A stretch of DNA of 64,000 nt from an uncultured Alphaproteobacteria bacterium. GTDB taxonomy: Bacteria; Pseudomonadota; Alphaproteobacteria; HIMB59; GCA-002718135. Under the pieces are notes generated by a model that was not told the origin of the DNA, made no database searches, and was given only the letters and a program-made list of their open reading frames with translations. Where the stretch lies: assembly GCA_902573325.1 (NCBI GenBank), contig CACGJH010000002.1, positions 115,207-179,206 of the forward strand. The letters run 5' to 3'. Both the position numbers and the translations under genes were made by a program. Of the stretch, positions 19,278-29,279 are shown piece after piece (position 1 is the first letter of the stretch; each line of letters opens with the position of its first letter).

Positions 19278-19280
19278 ACT

Positions 19281-20195
19281 ATGCACAAAAAACCTCTATC
19301 TAAACAAATATATGATGCAAGATGGTGTTACTTATTTGTTTTACCATGCTCAATTCTTACAGGAATGTTTGTCATTTATCCTATTGGAATGTCTTGGTAT
19401 TTTTCTTTATTAGATTGGAGTGGTTTTACAAAAGAAGCAAAATTTATTGGCCTTCAAAATTATTATGAAGCTGTCAACGATGAATTCTTTTGGGATGCAT
19501 TCATTCGTTCTTTTATTTTTATGTTTGGAACAGTTCCAGTAAAAATAGTTTTAGGTTTCATTATTGCAGTATTTTTAAATAATCAGGTTTTAAAACTTGC
19601 CCCTTTCTTTCGTACTGTAATCTTTATGCCTGTAGTTACTGCAATTGCTATCATTGGTATTGTAATGACTTTTGTATTTAGCCCTTTTAATGGACCTGCT
19701 AATAAATTTTTAATGTCTACTAATTTAACTTCTGCTCCAATTGATTTTCTTGGAAACCCAGATACGGTGCTTCCAACTGTAATGGGAGTGTATGTATGGA
19801 AATGGCTAGGGATAACCATGATGTATTGGCTTGCTGCTTTACAAACAGTCCCACAAGATGTTTACGATGCCGCAAAAATTGATGGTGCTGAAGGATATAG
19901 ATTATGGATCCATATTATTTTACCAATTGTACTACCTTTTGCTATTGTCATTATTCTTGTGGAGGCAGTTGGAGCGCTAAATGTTTTTCCTTTAATTGAA
20001 ACTATGACTGCTGGAGGACCATTCTTTAGTAGTGAAGTTATGGAAATATATATTTTTAGAACAGCTTTTGTAACTGACTCTGGAACAATGCCAAGGCTTG
20101 GATACGCTTGTGCTGCAGGTGTATTTTGGGGTGTTGCTGTTTTATTTATTACAGTGCTTCAGGGATTATGGATGAGGAGAACTCGAAGAATATGA
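19281..20195 (+). CDS. CUT1-type sugar ABC transporter permease
   Basis: Six-TM-like; EAA-like loop DAAKIDGAEGYRLWIHIILP. Confidence 0.88.
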   Translation: MHKKPLSKQIYDARWCYLFVLPCSILTGMFVIYPIGMSWYFSLLDWSGFTKEAKFIGLQNYYEAVNDEFFWDAFIRSFIFMFGTVPVKIVLGFIIAVFLNNQVLKLAPFFRTVIFMPVVTAIAIIGIVMTFVFSPFNGPANKFLMSTNLTSAPIDFLGNPDTVLPTVMGVYVWKWLGITMMYWLAALQTVPQDVYDAAKIDGAEGYRLWIHIILPIVLPFAIVIILVEAVGALNVFPLIETMTAGGPFFSSEVMEIYIFRTAFVTDSGTMPRLGYACAAGVFWGVAVLFITVLQGLWMRRTRRI

Positions 20196-21043
20196 GTAGA
20201 TACTTAAATTTTATTGCTGAAAAAAACCAAGTTAAATATTTAATTATAACTATAGCTTTTATTATTTTCTCTTTCTTTTGGATCTATCCATTACTGTGGG
20301 TACTTTCAGCTTCTTTCAAAACGGATTTTGAAATTTGGGGAGGCTTAGGCTTAATTCCTGATCGGCTTGTTTGGGAAAATTTCGAAAGAGCATGGTTTGG
20401 TGCAAATATGGGTAGGTATTTTTTTAATACCCTTATTATTACAGTTGTTTCTGTAATTATAGTTGTCGTAACAACTGGTATGTTTGGTTACGTAATTGGA
20501 AGATATTCTTTTCCAGGAAAAAAAATACTTATTGGAATTTTAATTAGTACAATTTTTATTCCTCAAGGTTACACAATTATTCCTGTTTTTGATTTATTAA
20601 ATAATTTAAATATTTCTAAAAACTTAATTGGACTAACACTCGCAACAGCAGGGCACACCCCTGTAATTTATATTTTATTGTTTGCAGGATATTTTTCGAG
20701 AGTTCCTGTAGAGCTTGAAGAAGCAGCTAAAATGGATGGAGCGGGTTTTGTTCGAACATTTATTTCAATTATGTTACCTTTAACAAAACCAGTAGTAGCC
20801 ACTGTTTCTATTTTACAAGTTTTACATGCATGGAATGATTTTTTATTACCAGTCGTCATCACATTAGGTAATCCTGATATACGAACACTATCCGTAGGTG
20901 TGTACGCTTTTAAAGGTGAATACTTTGTCGATTGGTCTGGTATGGCAGCTGCATCTGTTATAACTATTTTGCCTATAATTATTTTATTTTTGTTTATGCA
21001 AAAATATTTTGTTGAAGGTGTTCAAGGAGCTGTAAAAGGGTAA
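20192..21043 (+). CDS. CUT1-type sugar ABC transporter permease
   Basis: EEAAKMDGAGFVRTFISIMLPLTKP; ATG 20192 overlaps previous stop (ATGA); ORF track starts earlier at 20108. Confidence 0.88.
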   Translation: MSRYLNFIAEKNQVKYLIITIAFIIFSFFWIYPLLWVLSASFKTDFEIWGGLGLIPDRLVWENFERAWFGANMGRYFFNTLIITVVSVIIVVVTTGMFGYVIGRYSFPGKKILIGILISTIFIPQGYTIIPVFDLLNNLNISKNLIGLTLATAGHTPVIYILLFAGYFSRVPVELEEAAKMDGAGFVRTFISIMLPLTKPVVATVSILQVLHAWNDFLLPVVITLGNPDIRTLSVGVYAFKGEYFVDWSGMAAASVITILPIIILFLFMQKYFVEGVQGAVKG

Positions 21044-21045
21044 AT

Positions 21046-22587
21046 ATGAAAAGGCCAAATATTTTATTAATAACTTCTGATCAACAGCATCACGATACTA
21101 TCGGAAAATTTAATTCAAAAATACAAACACCGTATTTAGATAAGCTTTGTGATGAGGGAATGAATTTTACAAGAGCTTATTGTCCATCACCAGTTTGCAC
21201 GCCGTCAAGAGCAAGTATTATTACTGGACAATATCCGTCTTCTCATGGAGCTTGGACAATTGGAGTTAAATTAGATGAAGAAGTAGAAACTATTGGAGAA
21301 CTTTTATACAAAAATGGATATTCAACTGGGTTAATAGGTAAAGCACATTTCCAGCCATTAACTTCAGTTCCAGGTCAGGAATCTATAGAAGGACAACCAA
21401 CTTTAAGAGATTTAGAATTTTGGAAAAATTTTAAAGGACCTTGGTATGGCTTTGAGCATATTGAGCTAGCACGTAATCATGCAGATGAAAGTCATGTAGG
21501 TCAACATTATGCAATTTGGATGGAACAAAACGGTCTTAGTGATTGGAAAGAATATTTTCAACCAGTGCCTGGTGAAACTTCTAAATATGCTCCTCCAATT
21601 GCTCGTGAATATGACTACTGGGCAAGACCGGATAGGGTTTGGAAGTTAGATGAAAAACATCACTACACAAATTGGACAGCTGAAAGATCAATTGAATTTT
21701 TAGATCAACAAAAAGATGACAAGCCATTTTTTCTTTGGACAAGTTTTCAGGATCCACATCCACCATATGTATTAAGTGAACCATGGGCATCAATGTATAA
21801 TCCAGAAGACATGTCACCTGGAACGTTAAAAGAAGGTGAACACGAATTAAATCCACCACATTTTGGAAAAACACAAACGACAAATCCTGATTTTGAAAAT
21901 TGGCATTCACCATTTAACGCTCATGGATGCATGAGTCATCTGTATCCTATGGAAGAATTAAAAAAAGACATGGCAATTTATTATGGCATGGTTAGTTTTA
22001 TGGATAAGAATATTGGAAAAATAATTAATAAGTTAGATCAAATGGGTGAACTTGATAATACTATAATTATTTTTACTACTGATCATGGTCACTTTATAGG
22101 ACAGCATGGTTTAATTGCTAAAGGACCTTTCCACTATGAAGATATGCTCCGTTTACCATTTATTGTTAGATGGCCAGATAAAGTTCCTCAAAATTCATCA
22201 TCTTCATCTTTATTAAGTTTAGTTGATCTTGCGCCAACATTTTTAAAAATCGCGGGCATTGATATACCAACCCAAATGCAAGGAGTAGATCAAACGGATG
22301 TATTTTATGGCAACAAGGAAAGTATCCGTTCACATATATTTGTTGAAAATAGACATAATCCAAGAATGCCACATTTAAAAACTTACATTAATGATAATTA
22401 TAAAATTTCTATTTACCGAGAAGCTAACTACGGTGAACTTTTTGATTTAGAAAATGATCCAAACGAATATAATAATTTATGGGATAATACGAACGCACAA
22501 ACATTAAAAAAAGATTTATTATTTAAGTTTGCGCAAGCCACATTAAAAGATGAAACATCAAAAATGAAAAGAGTTTCAGGTGCTTAA
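21046..22587 (+). CDS. Sulfatase 1 (Cys-type; no signal peptide)
   Basis: MKRPNILLITSDQQ; C-T-P-S-R formylglycine motif; TTDHGHFIGQHG. Confidence 0.9.
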   Translation: MKRPNILLITSDQQHHDTIGKFNSKIQTPYLDKLCDEGMNFTRAYCPSPVCTPSRASIITGQYPSSHGAWTIGVKLDEEVETIGELLYKNGYSTGLIGKAHFQPLTSVPGQESIEGQPTLRDLEFWKNFKGPWYGFEHIELARNHADESHVGQHYAIWMEQNGLSDWKEYFQPVPGETSKYAPPIAREYDYWARPDRVWKLDEKHHYTNWTAERSIEFLDQQKDDKPFFLWTSFQDPHPPYVLSEPWASMYNPEDMSPGTLKEGEHELNPPHFGKTQTTNPDFENWHSPFNAHGCMSHLYPMEELKKDMAIYYGMVSFMDKNIGKIINKLDQMGELDNTIIIFTTDHGHFIGQHGLIAKGPFHYEDMLRLPFIVRWPDKVPQNSSSSSLLSLVDLAPTFLKIAGIDIPTQMQGVDQTDVFYGNKESIRSHIFVENRHNPRMPHLKTYINDNYKISIYREANYGELFDLENDPNEYNNLWDNTNAQTLKKDLLFKFAQATLKDETSKMKRVSGA

Positions 22588-22603
22588 TTAAGAGAGGATA
22601 AAG

Positions 22604-24103
22604 ATGAGAATTTTATACGTAGACATAGATTCTTTAAGACCTGATCATTTAGGATGTTATGGTTATCATAGAAACACATCTCCTACGATTGACTTAATAG
22701 CAAAAGAAGGAGTCAAGTTTACAAACTTTTATTCAACTGACACACCGTGCTTACCTAGTAGAACTGCTTTGTTCGGTGGCAATTTTGGTTTCAAAACTGG
22801 AGTTGTTAATCATGGCGGTGAATTCTCTGATATTGCTCCTAGAAAAAATATTTGGAATAGAGAATTTAAAGGCGGTTTAAGAGGAGAATATGCTTTTACA
22901 TCTCTTGGAAAAGTTCTTCGAGATGTAGGATATTATACAGCTAGTATTAGTCCTTTTCCTGAAAGACATACGGCCTATCAAGTTTGGTTTGGTTTTACCG
23001 AAACATATGACACTGGAAAAGGTGGTTTAGAAAATGCTGATGAAGTCTACCCTGTTATAAAAAAGTGGTTAGAAAATAATGGAGAAAAAGAAAATTGGTT
23101 CTTACATGTAAATATGTGGGATCCTCATACCCCGTATGATACGCCTGAAGACTTTGGAAATCCTTTTAAAGATGATCCTATCGAAGAATGGGTGACAGAA
23201 GAATTAATTCAAAAACAAAGGAATAGTTTCGGACCGCATAGCGCTAGAGAAGTTCCAGGATTTGATGAAGATCTTGGAGGAAAGTATACAATGGGAGTGG
23301 GTGAAATTAAAAATACTTCTGATGCTAAAGAACAAATTGATGCATATGATACTGGAATTAAGTACGCTGATTTTTATTTAAATAAAGTTTTTGCAGACTT
23401 AAAAAAAATGAATCTTTGGGATGATACAGCAATAATTATTTCAGCAGACCATGGAGAAAATCAAGGCGAGTTAAATGTTTGGGGAGATCACCAAACAGCT
23501 GATCATATAACTAATAGAGTTCCATTAATAATTAGATGGCCGGGGATAACAGATACAAATAAAGGAAGTACTGTAGAGAATAAATTTTATAATTTAGATT
23601 TAACTTCAACTATTTCTCAAATTACTTCATCTTCTCAACCTGATAGATGGGATGGTATTAATTTCACTGAAAATTTAACTAATAGTAAATCATCAAATGG
23701 AAGAGATTATTTAGTTATTAGTCATGGTGCTTGGAGTTGTCAAAGATCTGTAAGATGGGATAATTGGTTACTAATAAGAACGTACGATACTGGTTTAAAA
23801 GATTTTCCAAAATATATGCTTTTTGATATTGAAAAGGATCCTCATGAGTTGAATAATTTAGCAGATCAGCATAAAGATCTTGTAGCTCATGGAATGTTTT
23901 TAATCGATGAGTGGATTGAAGAAAATATGTATGAGGCTGATAGAGGAGATCCACTTCAAGGTGTAATTAGAGAAGGCGGTCCTCATCATGCAAATATTTA
24001 TTCAAAAGTCTGGAATACATATGTTGAGCGTCTTGAAAAAACAGATAGAAAAAAACACGCTGACAATCTTAGGAAATATAAAGGAAAACCTTTTAGTAAA
24101 TAA
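22604..24103 (+). CDS. Sulfatase 2 (Cys-type; no signal peptide)
   Basis: MRILYVDIDSLRPDHLGCYGY; C-L-P-S-R; SADHGENQGE. Confidence 0.9.
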   Translation: MRILYVDIDSLRPDHLGCYGYHRNTSPTIDLIAKEGVKFTNFYSTDTPCLPSRTALFGGNFGFKTGVVNHGGEFSDIAPRKNIWNREFKGGLRGEYAFTSLGKVLRDVGYYTASISPFPERHTAYQVWFGFTETYDTGKGGLENADEVYPVIKKWLENNGEKENWFLHVNMWDPHTPYDTPEDFGNPFKDDPIEEWVTEELIQKQRNSFGPHSAREVPGFDEDLGGKYTMGVGEIKNTSDAKEQIDAYDTGIKYADFYLNKVFADLKKMNLWDDTAIIISADHGENQGELNVWGDHQTADHITNRVPLIIRWPGITDTNKGSTVENKFYNLDLTSTISQITSSSQPDRWDGINFTENLTNSKSSNGRDYLVISHGAWSCQRSVRWDNWLLIRTYDTGLKDFPKYMLFDIEKDPHELNNLADQHKDLVAHGMFLIDEWIEENMYEADRGDPLQGVIREGGPHHANIYSKVWNTYVERLEKTDRKKHADNLRKYKGKPFSK

Positions 24104-24115
24104 ATCTAAATCATA

Positions 24116-25483
24116 ATGAATACTAAATCTAAACCAAACATCATTGTATTTTTTACTGATCAACAACGTTGGGATACTTCTAGTTTACATGGCAATCCAT
24201 TATCATTGATGGAGAACTTTGATCATTATGCAGTTGAAGGCACACATCTTTATAATTCATTTACATGCCAACCAGTTTGTGGGCCTGCAAGAGCTTCATT
24301 ACAATCAGGAATGTATGCAACAAAAACTGGATGTTTTAAAAATAGAATACCTTTAAAAAAAAATATTAAAACTCTTGCAAAATATTTATCAAAAGAAGGT
24401 TATGCCACTGGATATATTGGAAAATGGCATCTCGGCTCTTCTGAACCAGTTAAAAAAGAGGATAGAGGTGGTTATGATTATTGGTTGGGATCAAATCTAT
24501 TAGAATTTACTTCTGATGCTTATGAAACATATGTTTATGATGGACAAAATAAAAAAGTATTTCTTCCAGGATATAGAGTTGATGCAATAACTGATGCAGC
24601 TATAAATTTTATAAAACTAAATCAAAAAAAACCATTTTTTCTTTTTGTTTCTCTTATTGAGCCACATCATCAAAATAATACAGATGATTATCCACCACCT
24701 ATTGGATACAGAGAAAAATATACAGGCAAGTGGTCACCACCAGATCTTTCAACTCTAGTTGGATCTTCTCCTCGCCATTTAGGTGGCTACTATGGAATGG
24801 TGAAGAGAATAGATGAAGCTTATGGTAGAATGATTGATGTCATCAAAAGTTTAAAATTATTTGATGATAGTGCCATTATTTTTACATCTGATCATGGAAA
24901 TAATTTTAAAACACGAAATAGAGAATATAAACGTTCATGTCATGAAAGTTCAATACGAGTTCCTACTTCTTTAATTGGAAATGTTTTCCAACAAGGTGGA
25001 CGTATAAAAGAACTAACTAATATTTTAGATATTCATGCAACAATATTAGATTTGGCAAATGTCAAAAATACCTCTCATTGTGATGGTAGATCCGTATTGC
25101 CTTTAGTGAATAAAACTTCCAAAAAATGGGAAAACGAAATTTTTATCCAAATTAGTGAAAGTCAATTAGCTAGAAGTTTAAGAACCGAAAAATGGAAATA
25201 TTGTATTGCTGATCATGATTCTAATGGGAGTGATAAACCTTCATCTGATCAATACATGGAAACAAATTTATATGATCTTGATGCTGATCCGTATGAATTA
25301 AATAACTTAATTGGTATTAGTACTTATGATGAAATAGTAAACTCCTTAAGAAAAAAGATTAAAAGTAAAATTAAAAAAGTTGAAAATATAACAACTAAAA
25401 TTGCAAAAGCTAAAAATGTAATTAATCCTGGTCAAATGGGATTAAATCCTGATTCTTTTCATAGATTAAAGAAAAAACTTTAA
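24116..25483 (+). CDS. Sulfatase 3 (Cys-type; no signal peptide)
   Basis: KPNIIVFFTDQQRWDT; C-G-P-A-R; GYIGKWHLG; TSDHGNN. Confidence 0.9.
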   Translation: MNTKSKPNIIVFFTDQQRWDTSSLHGNPLSLMENFDHYAVEGTHLYNSFTCQPVCGPARASLQSGMYATKTGCFKNRIPLKKNIKTLAKYLSKEGYATGYIGKWHLGSSEPVKKEDRGGYDYWLGSNLLEFTSDAYETYVYDGQNKKVFLPGYRVDAITDAAINFIKLNQKKPFFLFVSLIEPHHQNNTDDYPPPIGYREKYTGKWSPPDLSTLVGSSPRHLGGYYGMVKRIDEAYGRMIDVIKSLKLFDDSAIIFTSDHGNNFKTRNREYKRSCHESSIRVPTSLIGNVFQQGGRIKELTNILDIHATILDLANVKNTSHCDGRSVLPLVNKTSKKWENEIFIQISESQLARSLRTEKWKYCIADHDSNGSDKPSSDQYMETNLYDLDADPYELNNLIGISTYDEIVNSLRKKIKSKIKKVENITTKIAKAKNVINPGQMGLNPDSFHRLKKKL

Positions 25484-25513
25484 TAATTATTTTTTTCGTA
25501 TTAATCTGCTTTT

Positions 25514-27022
25514 ATGAAAACAGTTTTTCTTTTATTTGATTCATTAAATAAAAGAATGTTAAATTCTTATGGTGGTAAATATATTGAAACACCAAATTTT
25601 AACCGATTAGCAGAAAAATCAATTCAGTTTAATAATCATTACATTGGTAGTATGCCATGTATGCCGGCAAGACGTGATATGCATTCAGGACGATTAAGTT
25701 TTCTCCACCGTGCATGGGGTCCTTTAGAACCTTTTGACAACTCATTTCCAGAAATATTAAGACTAAATAATACGTATACCCATCTAGTGACTGATCATTA
25801 TCATTACTTCGAAGATGGTGGCGCAACGTATCACAATAGATTTAATTCTTGGGATTTTATTAGAGGACAAGAGAGTGACCCATGGAAAGCTATGGTTCAA
25901 CCGCCTCTTGAAAAATTGAGAGAAAAATATCATCAATCTCAATTAAATTTAACTGATAGGGAAACAGGTTATTATCGTTATGCAATCAATAGTGAGTTTA
26001 TTAAAGAAGAAAAAGATTTTCCTTCTGTTAAATGCTTTCAATCTGGATTAGATTTTATTAATATCAATAAAGATGCAGATAACTGGTTTCTTCAATTGGA
26101 AACTTTTGATCCACACGAACCTTTCTTTGCACCTGAGCGCTTTAGAGAAAAATTAAAAACTAATTACAAAGGTCCAAGATTAGACTGGCCTCAATATGAC
26201 CGGGTCAAAGAAACGGATGATGAAGTTGCCGAATTAAAAGCTAATTACATTGCTTTAATTGGTTTATGTGATTACTTGCTTGGCACTGTCTTAGATTATT
26301 TTGATGAAAATAATTTATGGGATGACACCGCATTGATTTTAACTACTGACCATGGTTTCATGCTTGGTGAACATGATTGGTGGGCTAAAAATAGAATGCC
26401 TTTGTATAATGAAATTGCAAACATACCTTTTTATTTTTATCACCCTGAATACAAACAATACTCAGGCAAGCAAAGAAATGTTGTAACGCAAAATATTGAT
26501 TTAATGCCAACATTCATGACAATGCATGGTCACAATCTTCCTAAAGAGGTTAAAGGTAAATCTATATTAAACTTTCTGGACAAAGACAGTGAAAATGAGC
26601 ATTTTGCTTTGTATGGATATTGGGGCGGAGGAATAAATATATCCGATGGAAATTATACATATTTTCATTTCCCAGAAAATTTTGATCAATATGACAGAAG
26701 TAGATTTCAATATACATTGATGCCAACTAATATGAGGCAATTTTTTTCACACGAAGAGTTACAAACTGCAAGTATGCATGAACCTTTTGATTTTACGAAA
26801 AACATACCAGTAATGAAAGTAAACAAAATTCTTAGAAAAACTGATCCTCATAAATCTTTGGTAGATACTGAAAGTGCACTCTATGATTTAAAAAAAGATC
26901 CAGGTCAATTAAGTCCACTTAATGATATTTCTTTAATGACAAAATATAAAAATATTATGTTGGAAGAAATTAAAAATTACGATCCTCCAGAAGAACTATT
27001 AAAAAATTATTTTAATATATAA
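25514..27022 (+). CDS. Sulfatase 4 (Cys-type; no signal peptide)
   Basis: MKTVFLLFDSLNKRMLNSYGG; C-M-P-A-R; TTDHGFMLGEH. Confidence 0.88.
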   Translation: MKTVFLLFDSLNKRMLNSYGGKYIETPNFNRLAEKSIQFNNHYIGSMPCMPARRDMHSGRLSFLHRAWGPLEPFDNSFPEILRLNNTYTHLVTDHYHYFEDGGATYHNRFNSWDFIRGQESDPWKAMVQPPLEKLREKYHQSQLNLTDRETGYYRYAINSEFIKEEKDFPSVKCFQSGLDFININKDADNWFLQLETFDPHEPFFAPERFREKLKTNYKGPRLDWPQYDRVKETDDEVAELKANYIALIGLCDYLLGTVLDYFDENNLWDDTALILTTDHGFMLGEHDWWAKNRMPLYNEIANIPFYFYHPEYKQYSGKQRNVVTQNIDLMPTFMTMHGHNLPKEVKGKSILNFLDKDSENEHFALYGYWGGGINISDGNYTYFHFPENFDQYDRSRFQYTLMPTNMRQFFSHEELQTASMHEPFDFTKNIPVMKVNKILRKTDPHKSLVDTESALYDLKKDPGQLSPLNDISLMTKYKNIMLEEIKNYDPPEELLKNYFNI

Positions 27023-27025
27023 GTT

Positions 27026-29086
27026 TTAATATTCTAAAACTATAGCTTCATGTATTTGGAATTTATCAATTTTAATATTTATTACCTTAGTATCATTAAT
27101 CTCAATTTTCTTATCTATATTTAAAATAAATATTTTATTTATTTTCTTCTCTAAATTAATAGAAAGTTCAACATTATGAATTTCAGGAACATCTTCAATT
27201 ATTAAACATCTTCCTCTTTGTAATGGAGGAGCATACAAGAGATGAACAACATATCGATTTTTACTTTCTTGATGAAGCAATGTTATTCTCCCAGAACTTG
27301 GCAGACCCTTAGTTTTGATTAATAGATTTTTGTGTAAGTGCCTAATTGTATTTCCAAATAGTTGACGATGAACTTTTGATCCATTTTCTGCATAAATCCT
27401 ATCTAAATCATGAGCAAAAAAAACTGTGTTCTTATATTGTAGTACAGCCGGATAATTTTCTTTATCAAGTTTGTTTGGTGCATATAAGTGTCCATTATAT
27501 TTTTCTAATGTTCGACTAAAATATGGAACTTTAATATCTGCCAGAATATTACTATCCTCAACAACTTCTGATTTAATACCTGGCAAATAAGTTATAAAGG
27601 GAGAGGAAACTAAATTATTTGATAACTCTTTTCTTACTTGTACATAATCCATATCATAATCAGAGGGTCCAATATACTTTGCTCCAACATCAAATATAAA
27701 TTTATCCTTTTTATTATTAAGTGCGCCTTTCCCAATCACAACTAACGTTCCGCCTTTATTCTGAAAATCTTTGAGTTTATTTATTTCTTCTTCTGATAGA
27801 GTATTTGATGAGGGGATAATGATTAATTCAAACTCGTTAATTCTTTCTTGAGAAGCGTTAATACTTACGACTTCGTATTCAATATGCTCTTCCAATAACA
27901 TTCTAGCAACACCATCATCTGCATTGTAAGAACCTGTCAAATAAAGAGCAACATTTGAAAAAGGTTTGCCACCAATTCCATAATCTTCAATTTTTTTTAT
28001 ATATTCAAAAGCAAAACCGACGTTTTTATATGTATCCAAATCCATTTCTCCACTTGGATGAAGATGATCACCAAAATTACATCGTGCACCGTGGGAGATC
28101 ATAGCAGCTGCTTCATATTTTAGTGCTTCAGGATATTTAAAACCTCCAAATTCTCCCCATGAAGTATGAAATTTACCACTCATACCAATTATAGGTTTAT
28201 TTGTATAATTATGAAAATACCTAGACTGAGTTGCTATCTTATCATAGCCACCCCAAGTTGTTGGTAAATCTTCTAAATCATTTTTAGTTGAGTTTTCATG
28301 AACGCGGTATAGTAAATTTTCTTTTCTCTCAAGAACAGTTAAACCATTATAAAATACACTTGCATCTGGTTTCATAGACTGAATATGAGCAGTCATTTTT
28401 TTAGTAAAATTTTTTAGAACAATTTTATTCCAATGAGCATTTACTTCTTCAGGGTTACCGATATCATAACCAGTTTCCTTTATAGATTGCTTACAATTAT
28501 CACAGTAACATTTTAGTTGTGTGAAATGTATATCAAAGAAAAAACCATCCACTTGATAATTTGAACACAATTCAGTAACCACATTTGAAATTAATTCTTC
28601 ATAATTTCCTGAGGGACACATAAATTTCCAATTACAATAAGGTCTAAACTCTTTACTTTTTTTTCTTATCTCTTTATCGCTATGTTGACCGGTACTTGTA
28701 ATTTCTTCAATTTCGTTTCCAGTTTTTTTATTAAACTCAATTATACTTCCATCACTATTTCTTGCGCACCATTCTGGATGAATTTCAGCATCATGTGCTG
28801 ACCATCCGACAGTTAAATATATTGGAGCTTTTACATTAATTTCGTGACAAGCTTCAATTTGTTGACCTAGTAAATCAATATTCAAATTTGGATGAATTTT
28901 TGCATGCTTTACTTTTGTTGGATAATAACACCAACTATGATGACATTTTCCAAAAATATTAATTTGATTAATATGTCCAATTTGTAGAGCTTCTTTAAAT
29001 TGTTCTTTTGAAAAATATTTTCCAACATCAGGAATATGCTCTGATGTGTGAAAATCTAAGTGTATTTGCCTTGATGGTTCATTCAT
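27026..29086 (-). CDS. Glycoside hydrolase, GHL6/GH151-like (putative alpha-L-fucosidase), with Glyco_hydro_42M-like domain; no signal peptide
   Basis: RQIHLDFHTSEHIPDVG, KCHHSWCYYPTKV, VDGFFFDI, then ISHGARCNFGDHLHPSGEMD and a flavodoxin-like middle domain (ELIIIPSSNTLSEEEINKLKDFQNKGGTLVVIG). Confidence 0.6.
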   Translation of the reverse strand: MNEPSRQIHLDFHTSEHIPDVGKYFSKEQFKEALQIGHINQINIFGKCHHSWCYYPTKVKHAKIHPNLNIDLLGQQIEACHEINVKAPIYLTVGWSAHDAEIHPEWCARNSDGSIIEFNKKTGNEIEEITSTGQHSDKEIRKKSKEFRPYCNWKFMCPSGNYEELISNVVTELCSNYQVDGFFFDIHFTQLKCYCDNCKQSIKETGYDIGNPEEVNAHWNKIVLKNFTKKMTAHIQSMKPDASVFYNGLTVLERKENLLYRVHENSTKNDLEDLPTTWGGYDKIATQSRYFHNYTNKPIIGMSGKFHTSWGEFGGFKYPEALKYEAAAMISHGARCNFGDHLHPSGEMDLDTYKNVGFAFEYIKKIEDYGIGGKPFSNVALYLTGSYNADDGVARMLLEEHIEYEVVSINASQERINEFELIIIPSSNTLSEEEINKLKDFQNKGGTLVVIGKGALNNKKDKFIFDVGAKYIGPSDYDMDYVQVRKELSNNLVSSPFITYLPGIKSEVVEDSNILADIKVPYFSRTLEKYNGHLYAPNKLDKENYPAVLQYKNTVFFAHDLDRIYAENGSKVHRQLFGNTIRHLHKNLLIKTKGLPSSGRITLLHQESKNRYVVHLLYAPPLQRGRCLIIEDVPEIHNVELSINLEKKINKIFILNIDKKIEINDTKVINIKIDKFQIHEAIVLEY

Positions 29087-29279
29087 TAAAACAGCTTATT
29101 TTATAAATTATTAAAATTAAATAATTTTTTGAAAAAAAATTTAAAGTTTAAAAATTAAGTAATTCTCTAGGTTTTTTTATACTTTGAAACTGGCTCTAAA
29201 AGACAAAAACATTCAAAAAGTATTTATTTTTGGCTCTTTTATGCTAACTTCTTCTTATCTTAATAAGGAGGAATGTAAG

